From Flammula alnicola (Eukaryota; Basidiomycota; Agaricomycetes; Agaricales; Strophariaceae), in contig JADNRV010000023.1 of assembly GCA_015499995.1 (NCBI GenBank), positions 1-64,000 on the forward strand: a DNA stretch of 64,000 nucleotides, given 5' to 3'. This document shows positions 22,562 through 35,300 of this stretch, piece after piece. How positions within the stretch are numbered: position 1 is the first letter of the stretch; each line of letters starts with the position of its first letter. Position numbers and translations under genes: made by a program. The notes beneath the pieces were generated by a model that was not told the origin of the DNA, ran no database searches, and saw only the letters and a list, made by a program, of their open reading frames with translations.

Positions 22562-23815
22562 GATCCCTCCCTTTTGCTCCAACGCAACCTGGTTGGTATC
22601 CTGCATGCTTCACAACCCCGATCCACATCCTATACTTTTGACGACAAAATAATTCGTGTAAAAGGAATAGAGGCCAATTTTCCTACTGAATTGCATTTCC
22701 GCGGTATACTAGCCTCATTGGACAAGGCTCCCGACGTTGCGGAGTGTATGTAGATGCCCAAGGATCGACATTGGTACATCGTTTGCGGACACGATGCAAG
22801 GTTGTGCCACATTCTCCCTAATCCGGACGTGCAGCCACGTTGATTAGATCTAGTAATATTTGTGGGTAGACCGGTGAATTAAAGAGAGGCGCATCGTGCG
22901 TTTTACCCATTCTGACTCCTTCTGGGCTTCGTTGACATGAGATGCTCGATCATGATCGTAGTTTTCCGACTCGAGGGCCAGGAGGCCATGCGAGGACTTG
23001 AGCATGGCAAGCTTCCGTAGTCAACGGAAGTACTTACATACCTCCCTTCCTTACCGGGTTTACATGGCCCCGGGCTGACACTGGTAGAAAGCCGGAGATC
23101 AAGGAACATGCGTTTGAAGATTTGAACTGACTGACATTTCTAGGTCAAAATCTGGTAATGGAAGCAAAGGACCATTCCGCAAGTCGGCAAGTTGCTCTGC
23201 ATTTTTTTCACGATGACCAATAATAGACTGTTCTGTCAAAGTTTTTTTTCACCTCACACAAATGGAAGACGAGCCGACGTCAATTGCGTTATGCATTGTA
23301 TGAGTGTTCTACATGACTAAGGAAAAGAAGAGAGTTATGCATAGTCAGAAAATCTATAAATGCAGATGGAACGGAAACGTTTTTCTGAGGCTACAATTAG
23401 AAGGCAGAGCGGTTGACTATAAATACAGTATGTGTGTTGTAGGAGCTATGAGTGTAGAGGTAGAGACAGCGAGAAAACTGGAGAGGACTTATTACGAAAA
23501 AAAATCCACTATTATAAAAGTACAAAAAGGAATGACGAAGAAAATCGAATGTGGCTTGCATATGGATGGGGGACTGTGAATGTACAACAGAGAAAGGTAA
23601 AAAGAAATGTAGGGTCATGATGGGTTCGTTAAGTTGGCTGTGGGACGCGGTATCACAGTGGAGGTATCGAAGGTTGTGATGCTGGGTATGGTGAAGTACA
23701 ACCGAATTAGAGAAAGATTTCCAAGATATGTGCGCGAGATGGGGATGCCGTTAATGATGAGATGATGAAGAAAATGTCCGTGTGAGGAAGGGAAAAACGT
23801 CAATGCAAATGTCAG
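22562..23815. other. Convergent intergenic region, 1.25 kb
   Basis: 3' ends of RFC3 and the Zn2Cys6 gene. Short AT-rich ORFs on both strands near 23300-23620 lack coding character. No repeat or RNA recognised. Confidence 0.45.
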
Positions 23816-26097
23816 TTAGATAGCCTCGAATGCTTCCTGCACCTTGGTTAATTGAAATCCTGCAAAGCGAGCTGAGTTGAAAATATTCATGGCGCGAGAG
23901 ATAATGGTTACTCACGCATTAGAGTGCTCTCTTGGGAGAAGAGACTCAGGGCCTTCAACCCATTCCGATAGCATTCCATCAGCTCATCTTCAACAGCTGG
24001 AGCATCCGGCCACGAAGACTTGAGCTGTCGCGTACGTGAAATTTCGTCGACGAAAACGAGACAAGCCGTCATCCACAGGTTCTATAAAAATTATGAGTCA
24101 GTCCATCAACCAAAGGACGAGACAACAAAACTTACCCCCATGATAGGGTTGATATAACCAATATCCTGCAGATTAAGGTCGCCGTAATTGACCATGTTCC
24201 GAGCTGCGGAAAGGCAAATCTGCTTCGATGTGGCATAGGCATATGCGAAGATCCAGTGCAGCTTTATTGACGCTGCATCCACGAGGGCGTGGGTCAAAAG
24301 GAGATTGCGGATGTTGGGGTCGCGTGTCTCGTATTTCGGTATCGGGGCCAGATTTGCACGGAATGTCTCAATGAGGCCATTGACAGACTTGGCTGCCGCG
24401 TCATAGGAAACTTGATCTCTGGGAGACATTGCTAGCAAACGTCTTAGTTTGCAAATCGTCAATGAAGATTTTTTTAAAAACTCACTAGGTGACCATTGAC
24501 CTGTTAGGTGAGCAGCACGATGGAACAAAATGGCTGCCTTGGCCGTCAATGCAAGCGGTGAGTCGGGGTCTGCCGGATATCCATTAAGAAAGGCCCTAAC
24601 TGTCGAATTGCCTCGTAGATCTGGCCGAATGATGCCCTAATAACATTTCAGCACCAGAACATGCAGTGAAAAGCGAAGATTATGACTGACCTCTTCGAAA
24701 TTGTCCATATCTATAGGCCACGGTGTGTCGATTTGCATCCCAGGTGCTTCGAGGACTCCACAAACTTGTGCTGGAGGCTCCAAAGCTACGGAAATGAACT
24801 TGTGAAGCATAAGCACAGACCAGAAACCATTTATCCGCTCAGCCTCCTGCAAAGTGTCCGTAGGCAGTGGTAGCGTGTAAGGTTGGTCATGCATGATACC
24901 CAGAGTCGACGGCGCTGTGATGTTTGCAGAACGAACTTTGTGAAGGCCCGAACCAATGGCGAGCGCTATGGCCGCTCCTGCACGACACTTTGCTTCGAGC
25001 AAAAATCCTGTGCGCATAAAATAATATGAGAGGAGGATCTCAGCCTGGAGAGTGTTGACGATTTTGTTCGGATGTGAGCCAAACAAGTCCGTGGCAACGT
25101 GCTGCACGGCTCGAGTCAACAAAGATGTCTCCTGGTTATGGAGGCCTTCAGGTTGGCAAAAATGGATGCCTAGAAGATGGACGACGCTGATAAGACCAGG
25201 CGTAGGGCGGGAATGGTGGCCTGAGGGGAAAGCTAGGAGAGCGGACCGACGAAAGGTAGGAACGTGCATAAAGAAGCCGAATTGCGTAGCATGAGGAAAA
25301 AATTTGTCGAAACTAAAATAAAAAGTTATAGAGAACCGAAAGCACCCGAGTAAAATCGATGACGTACGAGGCTTGAAGAAGCCCAAGAGATGGCTCCTTG
25401 AAAAGAAGGAAATGTTAATGAGGAGAGAGTAGAAGAATATTCGAGAACAAACCTCATTGCCAATATATGGCATAGCTATAGGGTATCGAACGGGTGATGT
25501 AGAGGATCCGCTCGATCCTGATAATTCAGTATTTGGCTCGAGTGTTGAGAATGTGTTCCAGTGCCTACCAGAAGGAAGACTCGATGTCGTCGAGCTTGGA
25601 GAGAATGGTGAGAGGGGACTGAAGACGGTGGAAGGTTCTGGGATGTGCAAAGGAGGTGACTTGGACAGACGATGGTCTTTGAAACTGTGGTATGGATCAT
25701 GGAGCGTGACTGAAGGTGTCGAGCTCTCCGGGTTCTCTAGCTCGAGCAACCGTGCCTCCAACCGCGAAACAGTATCCTCCAACACCTTGGTCCTCGACCT
25801 CCCAGGCCCATCCGCATATTCGCACTCGTCATCCCTTGGGTGTGCTTGACAAGGTCCACATATTGGCCTCTCGCCATCGCATTTCTAAACACACGAAGAA
25901 TGTTAGCTGCAACAGAAACAAAACAAAAAGAATGCCACTCACAATCTTCAAAAATCTTTGAGATAATGTCAGAAAACCCTACCTGAAAGATATTCGTATG
26001 CAACGCACCTGCAGCTCATACATGCTTTACCACGTTTGAGGGGCTTCAAACCCATGTTAGAAGGTGATTTCGAGCCCTTGGCTGTGTCAGACACCAT
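23816..26097 (-). CDS. Zn2Cys6 fungal transcription factor with fungal_trans domain
   Basis: Starts MVSDTAKGSKSPS at 26097. The zinc cluster reads C-x2-C-x6-C-x6-C-x2-C-x8-C (ACMSCR, FLKIKC, DGERPICGPC, ending at DDEC) and is split by two introns around a 13-base exon at 25943-25955. It is followed by the linker and coiled coil LEDTVSRLEARLLELE, a Ser/Pro-rich segment, then a fungal_trans middle region with LISVVHLLGIHFCQ, ILLSYYFMRTGF, AGAAIALAIGSGLHKV and INGFWSVLMLHKF. Ends FQLTKVQEAFEAI. About 650 residues. It is a nuclear DNA-binding regulator; the pathway is not deducible. The 2.3 kb empty region upstream may be its regulatory region. Confidence 0.88.
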
Positions 26098-28435
26098 CGC
26101 CAAAATGTCGAAAGAGAAGGAAGTTCAGGAGAAAACGGGGCTGAGGCCCTGACGGATCAACTGCAAAAAACAAGAGTGGAGCATTGAGCATTTTATAGGC
26201 CCGCAAAAGCTGACTCGGAGGTTCAATCTCGGTGCGGTTTGTCGATGAGACGGACCCAGATGGCAAGGAAGATCGGGGCCACACACAGCTTTGGTAGATT
26301 TCCCGATCGGGCCACATTCCCATTAGTCTCATACCCGAGAACCGGTCACGTGGCGTGCCTGGCCCCAATTTGGGTTGGAGACGAATCCCAACCGTCCGGT
26401 TATTTCAAGGCTTTGGCTGTGTGGAGTCCTCGTCGGATTTCCTCATTTCTTCATGTCCGATGCTCTCTTTCATCATAAAACCTTGCCTCGTTGCAGGTCA
26501 TCGCTAACGCATTGTGCCGACAGCTTTCGGGCATATTCTGGTCTGGTCGCCAAACAACCATTGTTCATGAAGGGCTCATGGCCCTATTGATTCAATGTTC
26601 TCATTCCAACGCCCTTGCCGAGAAGAGAGAGCCCTCGTGGACATTGCTGCTATGCAAGTCAAATTATCTATCAAGTGCCACCGATCGGAACATGGGCCAT
26701 ATTTTGCAGCTGATACGCGCTCAACCCAACCCAAACCCAAATGCACACGCGCCCGTAGTAAACCCAATAGTCGAGCGCTTCTCGACCATATTCTCGACCA
26801 TTCCACTCCGCACGGGTCTTGCGTGGCCTTTTCAAAACATATTCAGTAACTTGACTCAAGATTCGCAGCCAATTTCCCGGTGCTAACGGGGATTTAGGGC
26901 TCCACCGCGCAGCACCTATGAAATGGCTTCCTAGTTATTCTCTCTCCGTGACTCGAACTCAAATTTCACTGCATCTGCCGAAACGAAAAACTTCTTACTA
27001 CTTACTGCATACCCGAGAGGTGAGTAGTTTTTTTCTCGTAAATATTCGACACTTATTCTACATGATAATAGCTTGATGATAACTCTTTCGGATTCAGCTG
27101 GACCCACATCCATCCTCTTTCATGAAGGGCCACAAAAAAAGGTCCGGAGGACCAGAACCCCCACTCTATGCTCTAATTTCGCTCAGATTTTGGGACCGCC
27201 TCTGCCTCATGTTGGCCTCGCCTCCCACGCGTGACCCAACACGTTGCAGTTCATAGACCAAGTCTTTGCCTCGAGGATGTCCCGGTGTCTTCCGGTCGTT
27301 GCGTTCACCACACGGAGTGTCATAGCCTGCATCCTCTCCACAGCTTTTCGTTCCCTGTCCGAGTACACTTCCCCACTCCGCTTACCAGTCTACCCCAAAA
27401 ATTTCTCGTTATACGGTCAGCAAAAAGGCGATCTGCGTACATACGCACATTCCAAAAATTCCTGGTGTCCACGGTTAATCTTTGTGCCATTAATATTAAC
27501 TTTGTCAATGTGGTGCAGTGGTTCATCTCCCAGAAACTGACGGTGTGGACCGGCAAGAACTACAGGTCCATCCATGTGCCTCATCCAAAATCTTCGCTTA
27601 CGCGTCCCAAAAAAAAATTCTCAACAATGTTACAGAAGAACACAGCCACGTAAGAAGCAGCCTTCCCAACTAGTCAATATCGATACGAATCGATGGCTAA
27701 TGGGCCAAGGCTAATCTCTTATCTGGCGGCATCCAGTGGTCCGTGAGTCTTTGAGCTGCACCGATCAAACGAACCCCTACACGGTCGTCCACTCCTATTG
27801 AAGCTGGTATCCTTTCCTCCTACCCGGTAATTCGACAACTATCCGAAATTTCAGGACATTGCTCGGAATGAAAATGCACCGTTTAGACATACATTTGTCT
27901 GGAGTCTTCCGGAATATGCCCCTTTTTCGACGGTCCTGCAGCAAAGTATTCCATTGCGAGGACTCGGACGAGAAGAAGCAGTGATAGGATCCATCCTGAC
28001 AGCAGAACGGGGTCGTTCGGCTCAATTCAGGATGAGTGATTTCATTATCGCCAGATCTTCATTCCTCAACATACCAACTCTGTCGAATGACCCTTGTTGC
28101 CATGTTCTGGCCCCTCCTTCGGGCTAGATTGCGCAGTTCCTTCACCACTTACCCCACACTGTACTTTGTTTTCTTATTGCCATTGTCGGATAGACGGAAC
28201 CATATGACCAGCCGGAGCCATCTCAGCCCATCGTATCTCGGAAAAGAATCCAGTTTCGGGAACTATCCCCCGAAAAGTTCAGGCCGCGTCAGCGGGATCG
28301 TATCAGCTCACATGCTGCGACGAATGTTTCCATTCAAGCAACTTTGGAAGATTTTCGCGCAGTCGTCTTCCTTCGCAGCTCGCCGGCCAGCCTATCTCGC
28401 TGGCACTTCAAAGTCATATCGCGACGTCGCCCACA
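26098..28435. other. Gene-poor region, 2.3 kb
   Basis: Upstream of the Zn2Cys6 gene. ORFs such as 26491-26886 (+) and 27231-27653 (+) have no recognisable domain, odd composition and no good splice context. I see no transposon end, terminal repeat, tRNA or tandem repeat. It may be an extended promoter or hold untranslated RNA. Confidence 0.4.
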
Positions 28436-28753
28436 ATGGCCAAGTCTTCTCCATATGACCCACGGTCGCCGTTACTGAATCCTTTGGACCTCCTGACCAC
28501 CCCCAGCGCTGACGCCTATCTCTTGTGATCCGGTGGTAAACAAATTCTTTTTCCTTGTCCTAACAACCACTGCTCTCAATTGCACTATCTTCCTTTGACA
28601 AGGCCTATGGATCAGGGGGTTACACTTGGTGGCGATATAGTTTCGTCATTTCCTGAATTCCCTCCATTCTTACCGTTACCCGAACCTCGACAGCACAATA
28701 AGGAGATACCATTGAGGACAAATTCCCTCTTGGAAGCACACCAGGGAATGTAG
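28436..28753 (+). CDS. Candidate small protein, unrecognised
   Basis: A possible two-exon ORF. Exon 1 from ATG 28436 reads MAKSSPYDPRSPLLNPLDLL to YLL. A GT donor at 28525 (GTGATC) and an AG acceptor at 28601-28602 (pyrimidine-rich TCTTCCTTTGACAAG) join in frame to exon 2, PMDQGVTLGGDIVSSFPEFP, ending at TAG 28751-28753; about 80 residues. The frame of exon 1 is open upstream to about 28207, so this could be the tail of a larger model. There is no known domain. The proline/serine/leucine composition is protein-like, but chance cannot be excluded. Confidence 0.25.
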
Positions 28754-28969
28754 CGAGTTCCACGAACGCATTCTGATAGCCTGAGTATCTATCCAAAGTT
28801 ACGGAAGGTGTGAATGGGTCTAAGAGTCTGTATTCAAAGTACTGTACTTAGTTTATCTACAGGTAACAGATACAGTCGTACTATAATACACTTTTTCGCG
28901 GAGTTGGGATAAAGGCACGCTCGTCTATCATCCGGGGCTTTTAACCGGAATACCCCTCTAGTTCCAATG

Positions 28970-30865
28970 TCAAGCACTAGAAGCAGACATTGCGACTCTT
29001 CGCTTCTTCAAATCACTAACGGCGCATCCAAAATCATCATGCGAAGGTAGCCTACAACCCCCTTTCACGTCTTCCGTTGATTGAGTCAGCGTCTGGAAAT
29101 CCCTGTGGATTTCAGGAGAGATTGTGACATGGTTAATCCCATATTCTTCGAAACAGTGCTGCAGATAGCGCTCCGTCTTCTCCCATTGTTCAAGGGATGT
29201 GCCAAGAGGGACGCAGACGTGAAGGGAACCTAATATGACCCTAGAATTGGCAGTTCAATGTGTGCTTCACTTTCTTCGGAGAGTGTGCGTCGTCGTGACA
29301 AGAATCGGGGGTCTACTCACGATTGGGATAAATGCCAGACGTGAAGGTCGTGAACCGAAAGAACATCAGGAATCTAGGGTGATTTATTCTAGCATGTGCA
29401 TGGACGGTAAGGTGTGAAAGAACATACCGAGAGAAGGTCCTCCTTGACCTTCGCTAGATCGAGATGAATTGGCGAAGCTTCCAACAGTATTCTACCCGAC
29501 TTTAGCGCTATGGGCGTGATATGAGTTTTGGGGTACGTTCTCGGAGAATATTCTGACATACTCATCGGAATTGCGCTGGCAAAAATTACGAAGCTAATAG
29601 CCATAGAGACAGCAGGATCGGCGTAGAAACGTTTTGGGGACCCAAGCTTCATAAATATTACAGCGGCAATAATGACCCCAATATCTGAGCACAGTGCATG
29701 TCAGAATTTGGGAGAACAAAATGAGGGTCGACGATAGCGTACTATTCATGGCGTCGCCGCACAGATGTACGAGAACGCCAATGAGACCGAGATTATGCTG
29801 CGGTGCGTCGACCGGAGGGTCAATTCTATGGTTATGTGTCGCATGCTTGTCGGCTACGTCAAAAATATCCAATTGGAGGATAAGTAGGCGTGGTTCTCAC
29901 TATGAGATCTCTTTGGGCATTTTTCTTTCGCAGCTCTAGTGATTCCGGAGTGAAGGTGGCGGCACTATGACTATGTCCATGACCGTGGTGGTCTAGAATG
30001 ACTCAATAAAACTTCGAGTATAATTAATTATCCGTGAACTCTCACCGTGGACGACTATGGCACTGAATATATTCAAAGCCAAGCCAATACAACCAATTAT
30101 GAGAACCAGCTTCGGGGAATCAACCACCTCCACGTGAACGAATCGTTCCATGGATTGTAGGCATATTGACAGCGCTAATGCCAGGAGGAAAACGCCGTTG
30201 AAAAAAGCACCTAAAATAGTTTTAACTTCAGCAAATGGATACGCCATGCGCGCTAGAAATTTTAGACTTCATACCGACAAGCTCGGCGCGATGGAATGCA
30301 TATGTGAAGCTATGCGTCTGAGGAAACACGAGGTTGAATATGACAGGAACATGCGGTTGTCGCGCATTCCACTTACGTGCTGTCCGCGTTCTTGAAGCTG
30401 TTTTTCATATAAATTACATCAACCTCGAGAAAAATTGGACAAGATATGGAATGCAACACATACATAAGCTGCAGCAAACGCAATTGCACTGGTTTTGAAG
30501 ATAAATCACTTGTCCAACAAGAAATATGAATAGAGATGTACTATGCCACGATGTCCTGTGAGGTCGTCGGTATTGAGTAGACTCGGCGTGGATTAAATTT
30601 TACTCACATTAAGATAATGGAACTTTGGGACGACCGCGTGTATCAGTGAATGGACATCGCGGAAATGAATGACCAGTGACGAACTGCATCTGCAATCAGA
30701 GCAAGACTTTTAGTCTTGAATCCAACTAGGTTCAAGCATTCGAATTAGCCATCTGCTGCTCGATAGACCCGGCTCAAGGGCCCAAAACGAGGTACCTGCT
30801 ATTTCTGCGCCAAAGAACGCCACGCTAATTGCGAGCACGATCCCTATCTTGGTGGTGTTCTTCAT
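28970..30865 (-). CDS. Cation diffusion facilitator, zinc transporter (ZRC1/COT1 type)
   Basis: Many short exons from MKNTTKIGIVLAISVAFFGA (first transmembrane helix) through KTKSLALIADA and FHYLND (the HxxxD of helix 2), LQERGQH, THSFTYAFHRAELVGAFFNG, LALALSICLQSMERFVHV, a histidine loop HHGHGHSHSAA, then GLIGVLVHLCGDAMNS (HxxxD of helix 5), GVIIAAVIFMKLGS and the cytosolic domain with HDLHVWHLSQS. The C-terminal exon ends SDLKKRRVAMSASSA. Both metal-site HxxxD motifs and the His-rich loop point to Zn2+ (perhaps Co2+) export into the vacuole or another compartment. One exon, 30543-30556, is only 14 bases. The frame is intact across all exons. Confidence 0.9.
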
Positions 30866-31641
30866 CGCAGGGTAGGTATATGACCCTGTCTATCGATAGA
30901 GATAGAGAGCAGCGAAGAAGAGTCAAGAATATGCGACGGCCCCGGGTTTGTGAGAGTTGTAGAGAACAACGATACGAACACGTTCCGGTGACCTGCCCAA
31001 ATGGCCAGACATGTAACGATTGCATGGCCTATTGTAACATTGTTTTGCACACGCTAAACGGAGACGGCCGAATGACGGGCTCAGAGTTCCTCGAGCGGTT
31101 TTGGCTAGGGGCGCGCAAGCATCAAGCCAGGGCCGTGCTTATGATGTAAGTACTATTAGGTGGTAAGTTGAAAAGAGAATGTTATGCTGTCACTCGGTTG
31201 ACGGCGATATTCGACAGTTCAGAACGCCAGTCTAATTAATCAACGCTTCTGAAAATGCTCATAGAGAAGTTTTTGTCTTGCTTCCGATGGACATGGATCA
31301 CTATATGTTTTTTCTGAAATTTTGTAGATCTTTCGTTGTGCACGCGTACTTGATACTTAAATATTGTCAACGTGTAATGTAATTGTAAGTGTACTTGTAC
31401 CTATGACATCGGAACGCCACCTTGAAGGTGACCAGACAAGCACGCAATGCTTCGAGAATTGACACTTCGCCATTGAAGAAAAGAGAGCGAGGTGGTCGGT
31501 GAAGGCCAGGCTTGATGTAGAAAGAAAATAACCAGAACGCATGACATTTTTGGCCGAGGAACGACCGACACTCAGCGGGCGCCAATTGCATTGAGGTACA
31601 GGATCCAACCAAGATGGCAAATGTTTATATCAGAAACGGTG
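30866..31641. other. Intergenic, 776 bases
   Basis: 5' region of the CDF gene and 3' region of EMC5 (both minus strand). A plus-strand ORF 30829-31149 has scattered cysteines but overlaps the CDF start and no known domain; not called. Confidence 0.45.
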
Positions 31642-32196
31642 CTATTGAGCTCTCTTAGACGCGGTGACAGGTTTAGAAAATATTTGTTTTCCCCGGTTAA
31701 CATAGCTAGCAAAGCCAAGCCTTGAGTCCATTTCGTCGATTTTACTGAGAAGCGTGTGAGAGGACAGCTCTTCGTGAAGGAAAAAGTCTAAACGCACTGT
31801 TTTCTCATTTCGCTGGACCACGTTATCTCTTTAAAAGGTGGTGTGTTCAAACATGCTCCCAGGATGCCCAAGAAGAGGGCACCGAAGGTCTCCAGAACGA
31901 TCTGAACAAGAAACCCGTTGAGTTGAGAAGGAATATATCCAGATATTGATATCAAGAGGTAATTACATCTTGAGGAATTGGTCCCTCTGGTCGTTCAAGC
32001 GCTTTCAGATGGGAAAGGTCTGTCGAATGGCAATGGTTAGATGGTGTGTATGCAGTCAACCAGTCAACCTACGTTCGTACGTTGAGAACGCCGCTGTCGA
32101 GGATGTGAGTATGTGCTTTACATCGTTTCGAGAAGCAATAAACGTACCATGGAATATGCCTACCGCGGCAAGCAAAAGAAATACGCGTCCCAGCAT
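31642..32196 (-). CDS. EMC5: ER membrane protein complex subunit 5 (EMC5/MMGT1 family)
   Basis: Five exons. Exon 1 MLGRVFLLLAAVGIFH, a 21-base exon 2 giving AAFSTYE, then LSHLKALERPEGPIPQD, IVLETFGALFLGILGACLN with TPPFKEITWSSEM, and the last exon KIDEMDSRLGFASYVNRGK ending at TAG 31642. This is the two-helix EMC5 fold: an AAFS motif after helix 1, a P-x-D-I-V-L-E entry to helix 2, and the family C terminus with NRGK. EMC inserts and folds membrane proteins in the ER. Length about 125 residues, as in the family. Its start lies 136 bases from that of ZW10 on the other strand. Confidence 0.88.
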
Positions 32197-32332
32197 GATT
32201 GTCGTAGTAGAAAGATGGTGACCAACAGTGACCTGACGTCGCTGCTCGCGTCCACGTGGTTTGGCCACATTCTTGTTACTACCCACCACTTCCTCCTAGC
32301 CGCAGGTTTCCTGTCTATGCAAAGCATACATA
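32197..32332. promoter_or_regulatory. Very short divergent promoter of EMC5 and ZW10
   Basis: Only 136 bases separate the two start codons, so 5' UTRs must be short or overlapping. It contains no TATA box that I can see. Confidence 0.5.
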
Positions 32333-35300
32333 ATGGCCTTTCCAGTACCGGACCATCTTCCTAAACGGCCGACGCCGGTGGATGTTTCTTCAAAGATTCT
32401 GTATAAAATCGACACAGCGACTAAGAGTACTCTAAATTCGTCCTTGGCGTCATCATGGATTCGTGAATTGGATGAGTCAATTCAGGCGACAAAGGTGGGT
32501 TATTACTAGCTCTCGGTGCACATATCACTGTCTAATGTATGTCCCCCGAAACTCACAACAGCAACGCATACATGACAGGATCCAGTCCGACCTTCCTCGA
32601 TTCGAGCACCAGCTCGAGACTTCGAAGTCCGTACAGAGTCGGTTTGGGTCGCTCACTGCCAGAGTGGATGAATTGAGCGACGCAATTTCCAACCCAGAGG
32701 TAGCGTAATATCTTAGTATTATGTTTCCGTAAATTAAATAGATTTTTCTTTAGAAAGGACTTCTTCCAACTCTGTTGACTACCTTGAGGACACATTCGGC
32801 TCTGGCCCAGGAAGCCAGTGATGTGGAAGCCGTCTATAGTGGCCTATCGTATATCTCACGATGTCGAGACGCGTTCTCGTACCTAATTTCCTTGGTTAAC
32901 TCGGGGAATTTACCAGAAGCTGTCGATGCGAGTCGAAAAGTCGAAGAATTACTCGAAGGGATGCCGGAATTCCTCAAACAAACAAGCGTGGTCGTCGACT
33001 TGAAGGTGAGGATAGATCGTTAAATTACTGTGGAATCTTTTATCGAGGAGACGTCCTCTTTGCAGCACAAATTCACCACTACCCAGGCCCGAGTGCAGGA
33101 CCAACTAAGTGATGCCTATTCAAGAAGCATCATTATTTCCCCCATCGAAATTGTAATACATTCCATTGTCCAAGGTATGCTCTCTTGTTGAGACATGGAC
33201 ACCCCGCTGAGCGATCTTTTAGTACGGCAGTCGGACACAATGCTTCAACTTCCTTCAATCCTCCATTCCCTTGCATCTACTTCATTGTCAAATCACCTGG
33301 CTACTCTTCGTAGAGATCTCCTGACACACTTTGTCGACCATGTCCTCAAACAACCATACTCCTTGTCTATTGAAACTTCTTTGGCGAATGAAGCGAAACT
33401 ATCACTGTTCCCCTCACCACCGAACACCGAAGACCTCAGTTCACGCCTGGAGAACGTCTCACATATCCTGGATTTCCTATATTCCCACATATTTCCGCAT
33501 CTTCTTCCTCAGGATGCAGCTCAGCTAACGCGCTCCTTAAGTAAGCCTATTACGACGAGCGTTCTCGACAATCTCCTCATGCCTGCACTTCCTTCCTCTT
33601 TCGGTCTTCTTCCCGCATACCTCAGCCTGCTGAAGCGAGCCGTATTGTTCGAAGAAAAGGACATAAACAAACTTCTGGAAAGTGCCAAGAATGACGGGTC
33701 TATCAAAGCGTGGTCTGATGGCGTTTCTGGCCATTATGAGCGACGACGAAGGGTTGAAATACTAGAGCTTGCGCGCAAAGAGATTATCGAACTTGAGGAT
33801 CCCAATGACACCTTCAGTGCAGTGAGCGAGGGAGGTCTAGAGACTTCTTTGCCCACCGTTGTCCCTGTTCAGGTCGACGAAGACGTAAACGAGGATGCTT
33901 GGGGCTTGGACGAACCAGTGACGGCGAATCCTGTGGATGACTCTGCGGATGGATGGGGCTTTGACGACGATATGGACGCAGAGCCAGAGCCAGAGCCAGA
34001 ATCTCAACCAGAACCACAAGCGGAATCAATGGACGTCGACAAGAAAGAAGAGGTGAATGACGATGATCAGGATCCAGCTGCTGCATGGGGATGGAATGAA
34101 GAAGACAATCTTCCAACCGAGGAAATACCAGAAGACAATGCTTGGGATGACCCTTGGTCAGATCCCCCTGAGACGAACACCATCCCCGAACCGGCACCCC
34201 CACCCCGTCCACTTCTGTGGTTTCTCCAAAAGCCGCTACTCGATTAGAGAAGCTAGCTTCCAAGAATAAAAAACATATCAACGGTTCTTCCTCCCTTTCA
34301 ACCACCGCCATTGTGTCTCCGCTTCCTACAGAACATGAACCACGTGTTACATTTACACCTCCTTCTCCCAGACAACTGCCCGAACGGGAACCTAGGCTGA
34401 AATCAAGTCGTCTGAATCCAGGAAAGCGCCCTGCTGACGTAGTGACCACGATAGCGCCGAAAGAGTTCTACAAGGTGCCCAAACGAGCCAAACGAGTCAT
34501 TAAAATGGTGGAAACTGTCATCGACGAGAGCAAGCTGTTCTTCGCTTCCAATCTCTTTGGTTCGTCTTCCTCGAAGGATACTTCATCGGCACCTGGGACG
34601 ATCCTTGTTCAGTCAGCATCATCCATATTGGACCTTTATCAAGCTTTATATCCTGTCAAGTTTTCTGAAGACCTCAGATCACCGGACAGAGGGATGCTCT
34701 TCTCCAATAGCTGTCTGTATATGGCAGGCGCCGTTCAGCGGGTCGAGGATACAATATATGGACAACCTAACCTGAAAGAGAAATTAACCGAATGTCGACT
34801 TCGTCTCCAGGTTCTGAGTGATAGTTGGTTCGAGGATACCATTGTGCGAATAACTTCCGCCTTTATCTTTATTACTGCTGACTTCTCTGTTCTTTCAATT
34901 TATAGGAGCGACAATGCATGGAAGTCGACACGATTCTCGTCGAGGGCGCCCAAGGATTTACGTACACAGGAGACCAGGATCGCTACGACGAATGCGAGAC
35001 AGCAGTCAACGAAGCCTTGAAAAACATCAAGCGTCTTGCACATCGTCTCAAGGTATGTTTGTATGTTTAATCGGACAGCGGCAAATTTGAATGCCTTGTT
35101 AATGCTGTCATAGGGCGTCCTTACAAAAAGCAAATACTATTCGGCGATTGGGTCAGTTGCAGAAGCTGCTTTGTCTAGGGTTCTCCAAGATGTGCTGGCC
35201 CTTCCAGATATCCCGGAGATAGAGTCACACAGACTAAGCGAACTGTGTCATATCCTAAATGCCATGGAAGGCATTTTCAGCGAAGACCCAGAACAGGTCA

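Noticed and set aside
26941..26970. GACTCGAACTC resembling the reverse complement of a tRNA B box
   Set aside because: The surrounding bases do not fold into a T arm or acceptor stem, and no matching A box is present.
26491..27653. ORFs at 26491-26886 and 27231-27653 as remnants of a transposon or gene
   Set aside because: No transposase, reverse transcriptase or integrase motif, no terminal repeats and no target-site duplication visible.
28036..28458. 140-codon plus-strand ORF
   Set aside because: Composition is random-like and no motif is recognisable; a different frame in this stretch looks more protein-like.
30829..31149. Plus-strand ORF with C-x2-C and C-x4-C-x2-C spacing that looks like a zinc finger
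   Set aside because: It overlaps the start of the CDF transporter on the opposite strand, has no recognisable family and no support from splice or neighbour context.
34206..34248. A 43-base intron (GTCCAC to ATTAG) to explain the ZW10 frame change
   Set aside because: It would be in frame, but the donor is poor, the intron is shorter than any other here, and the skipped frame carries VSPKAATRLEK, which reads as protein; a missing C in the adjacent run is simpler.
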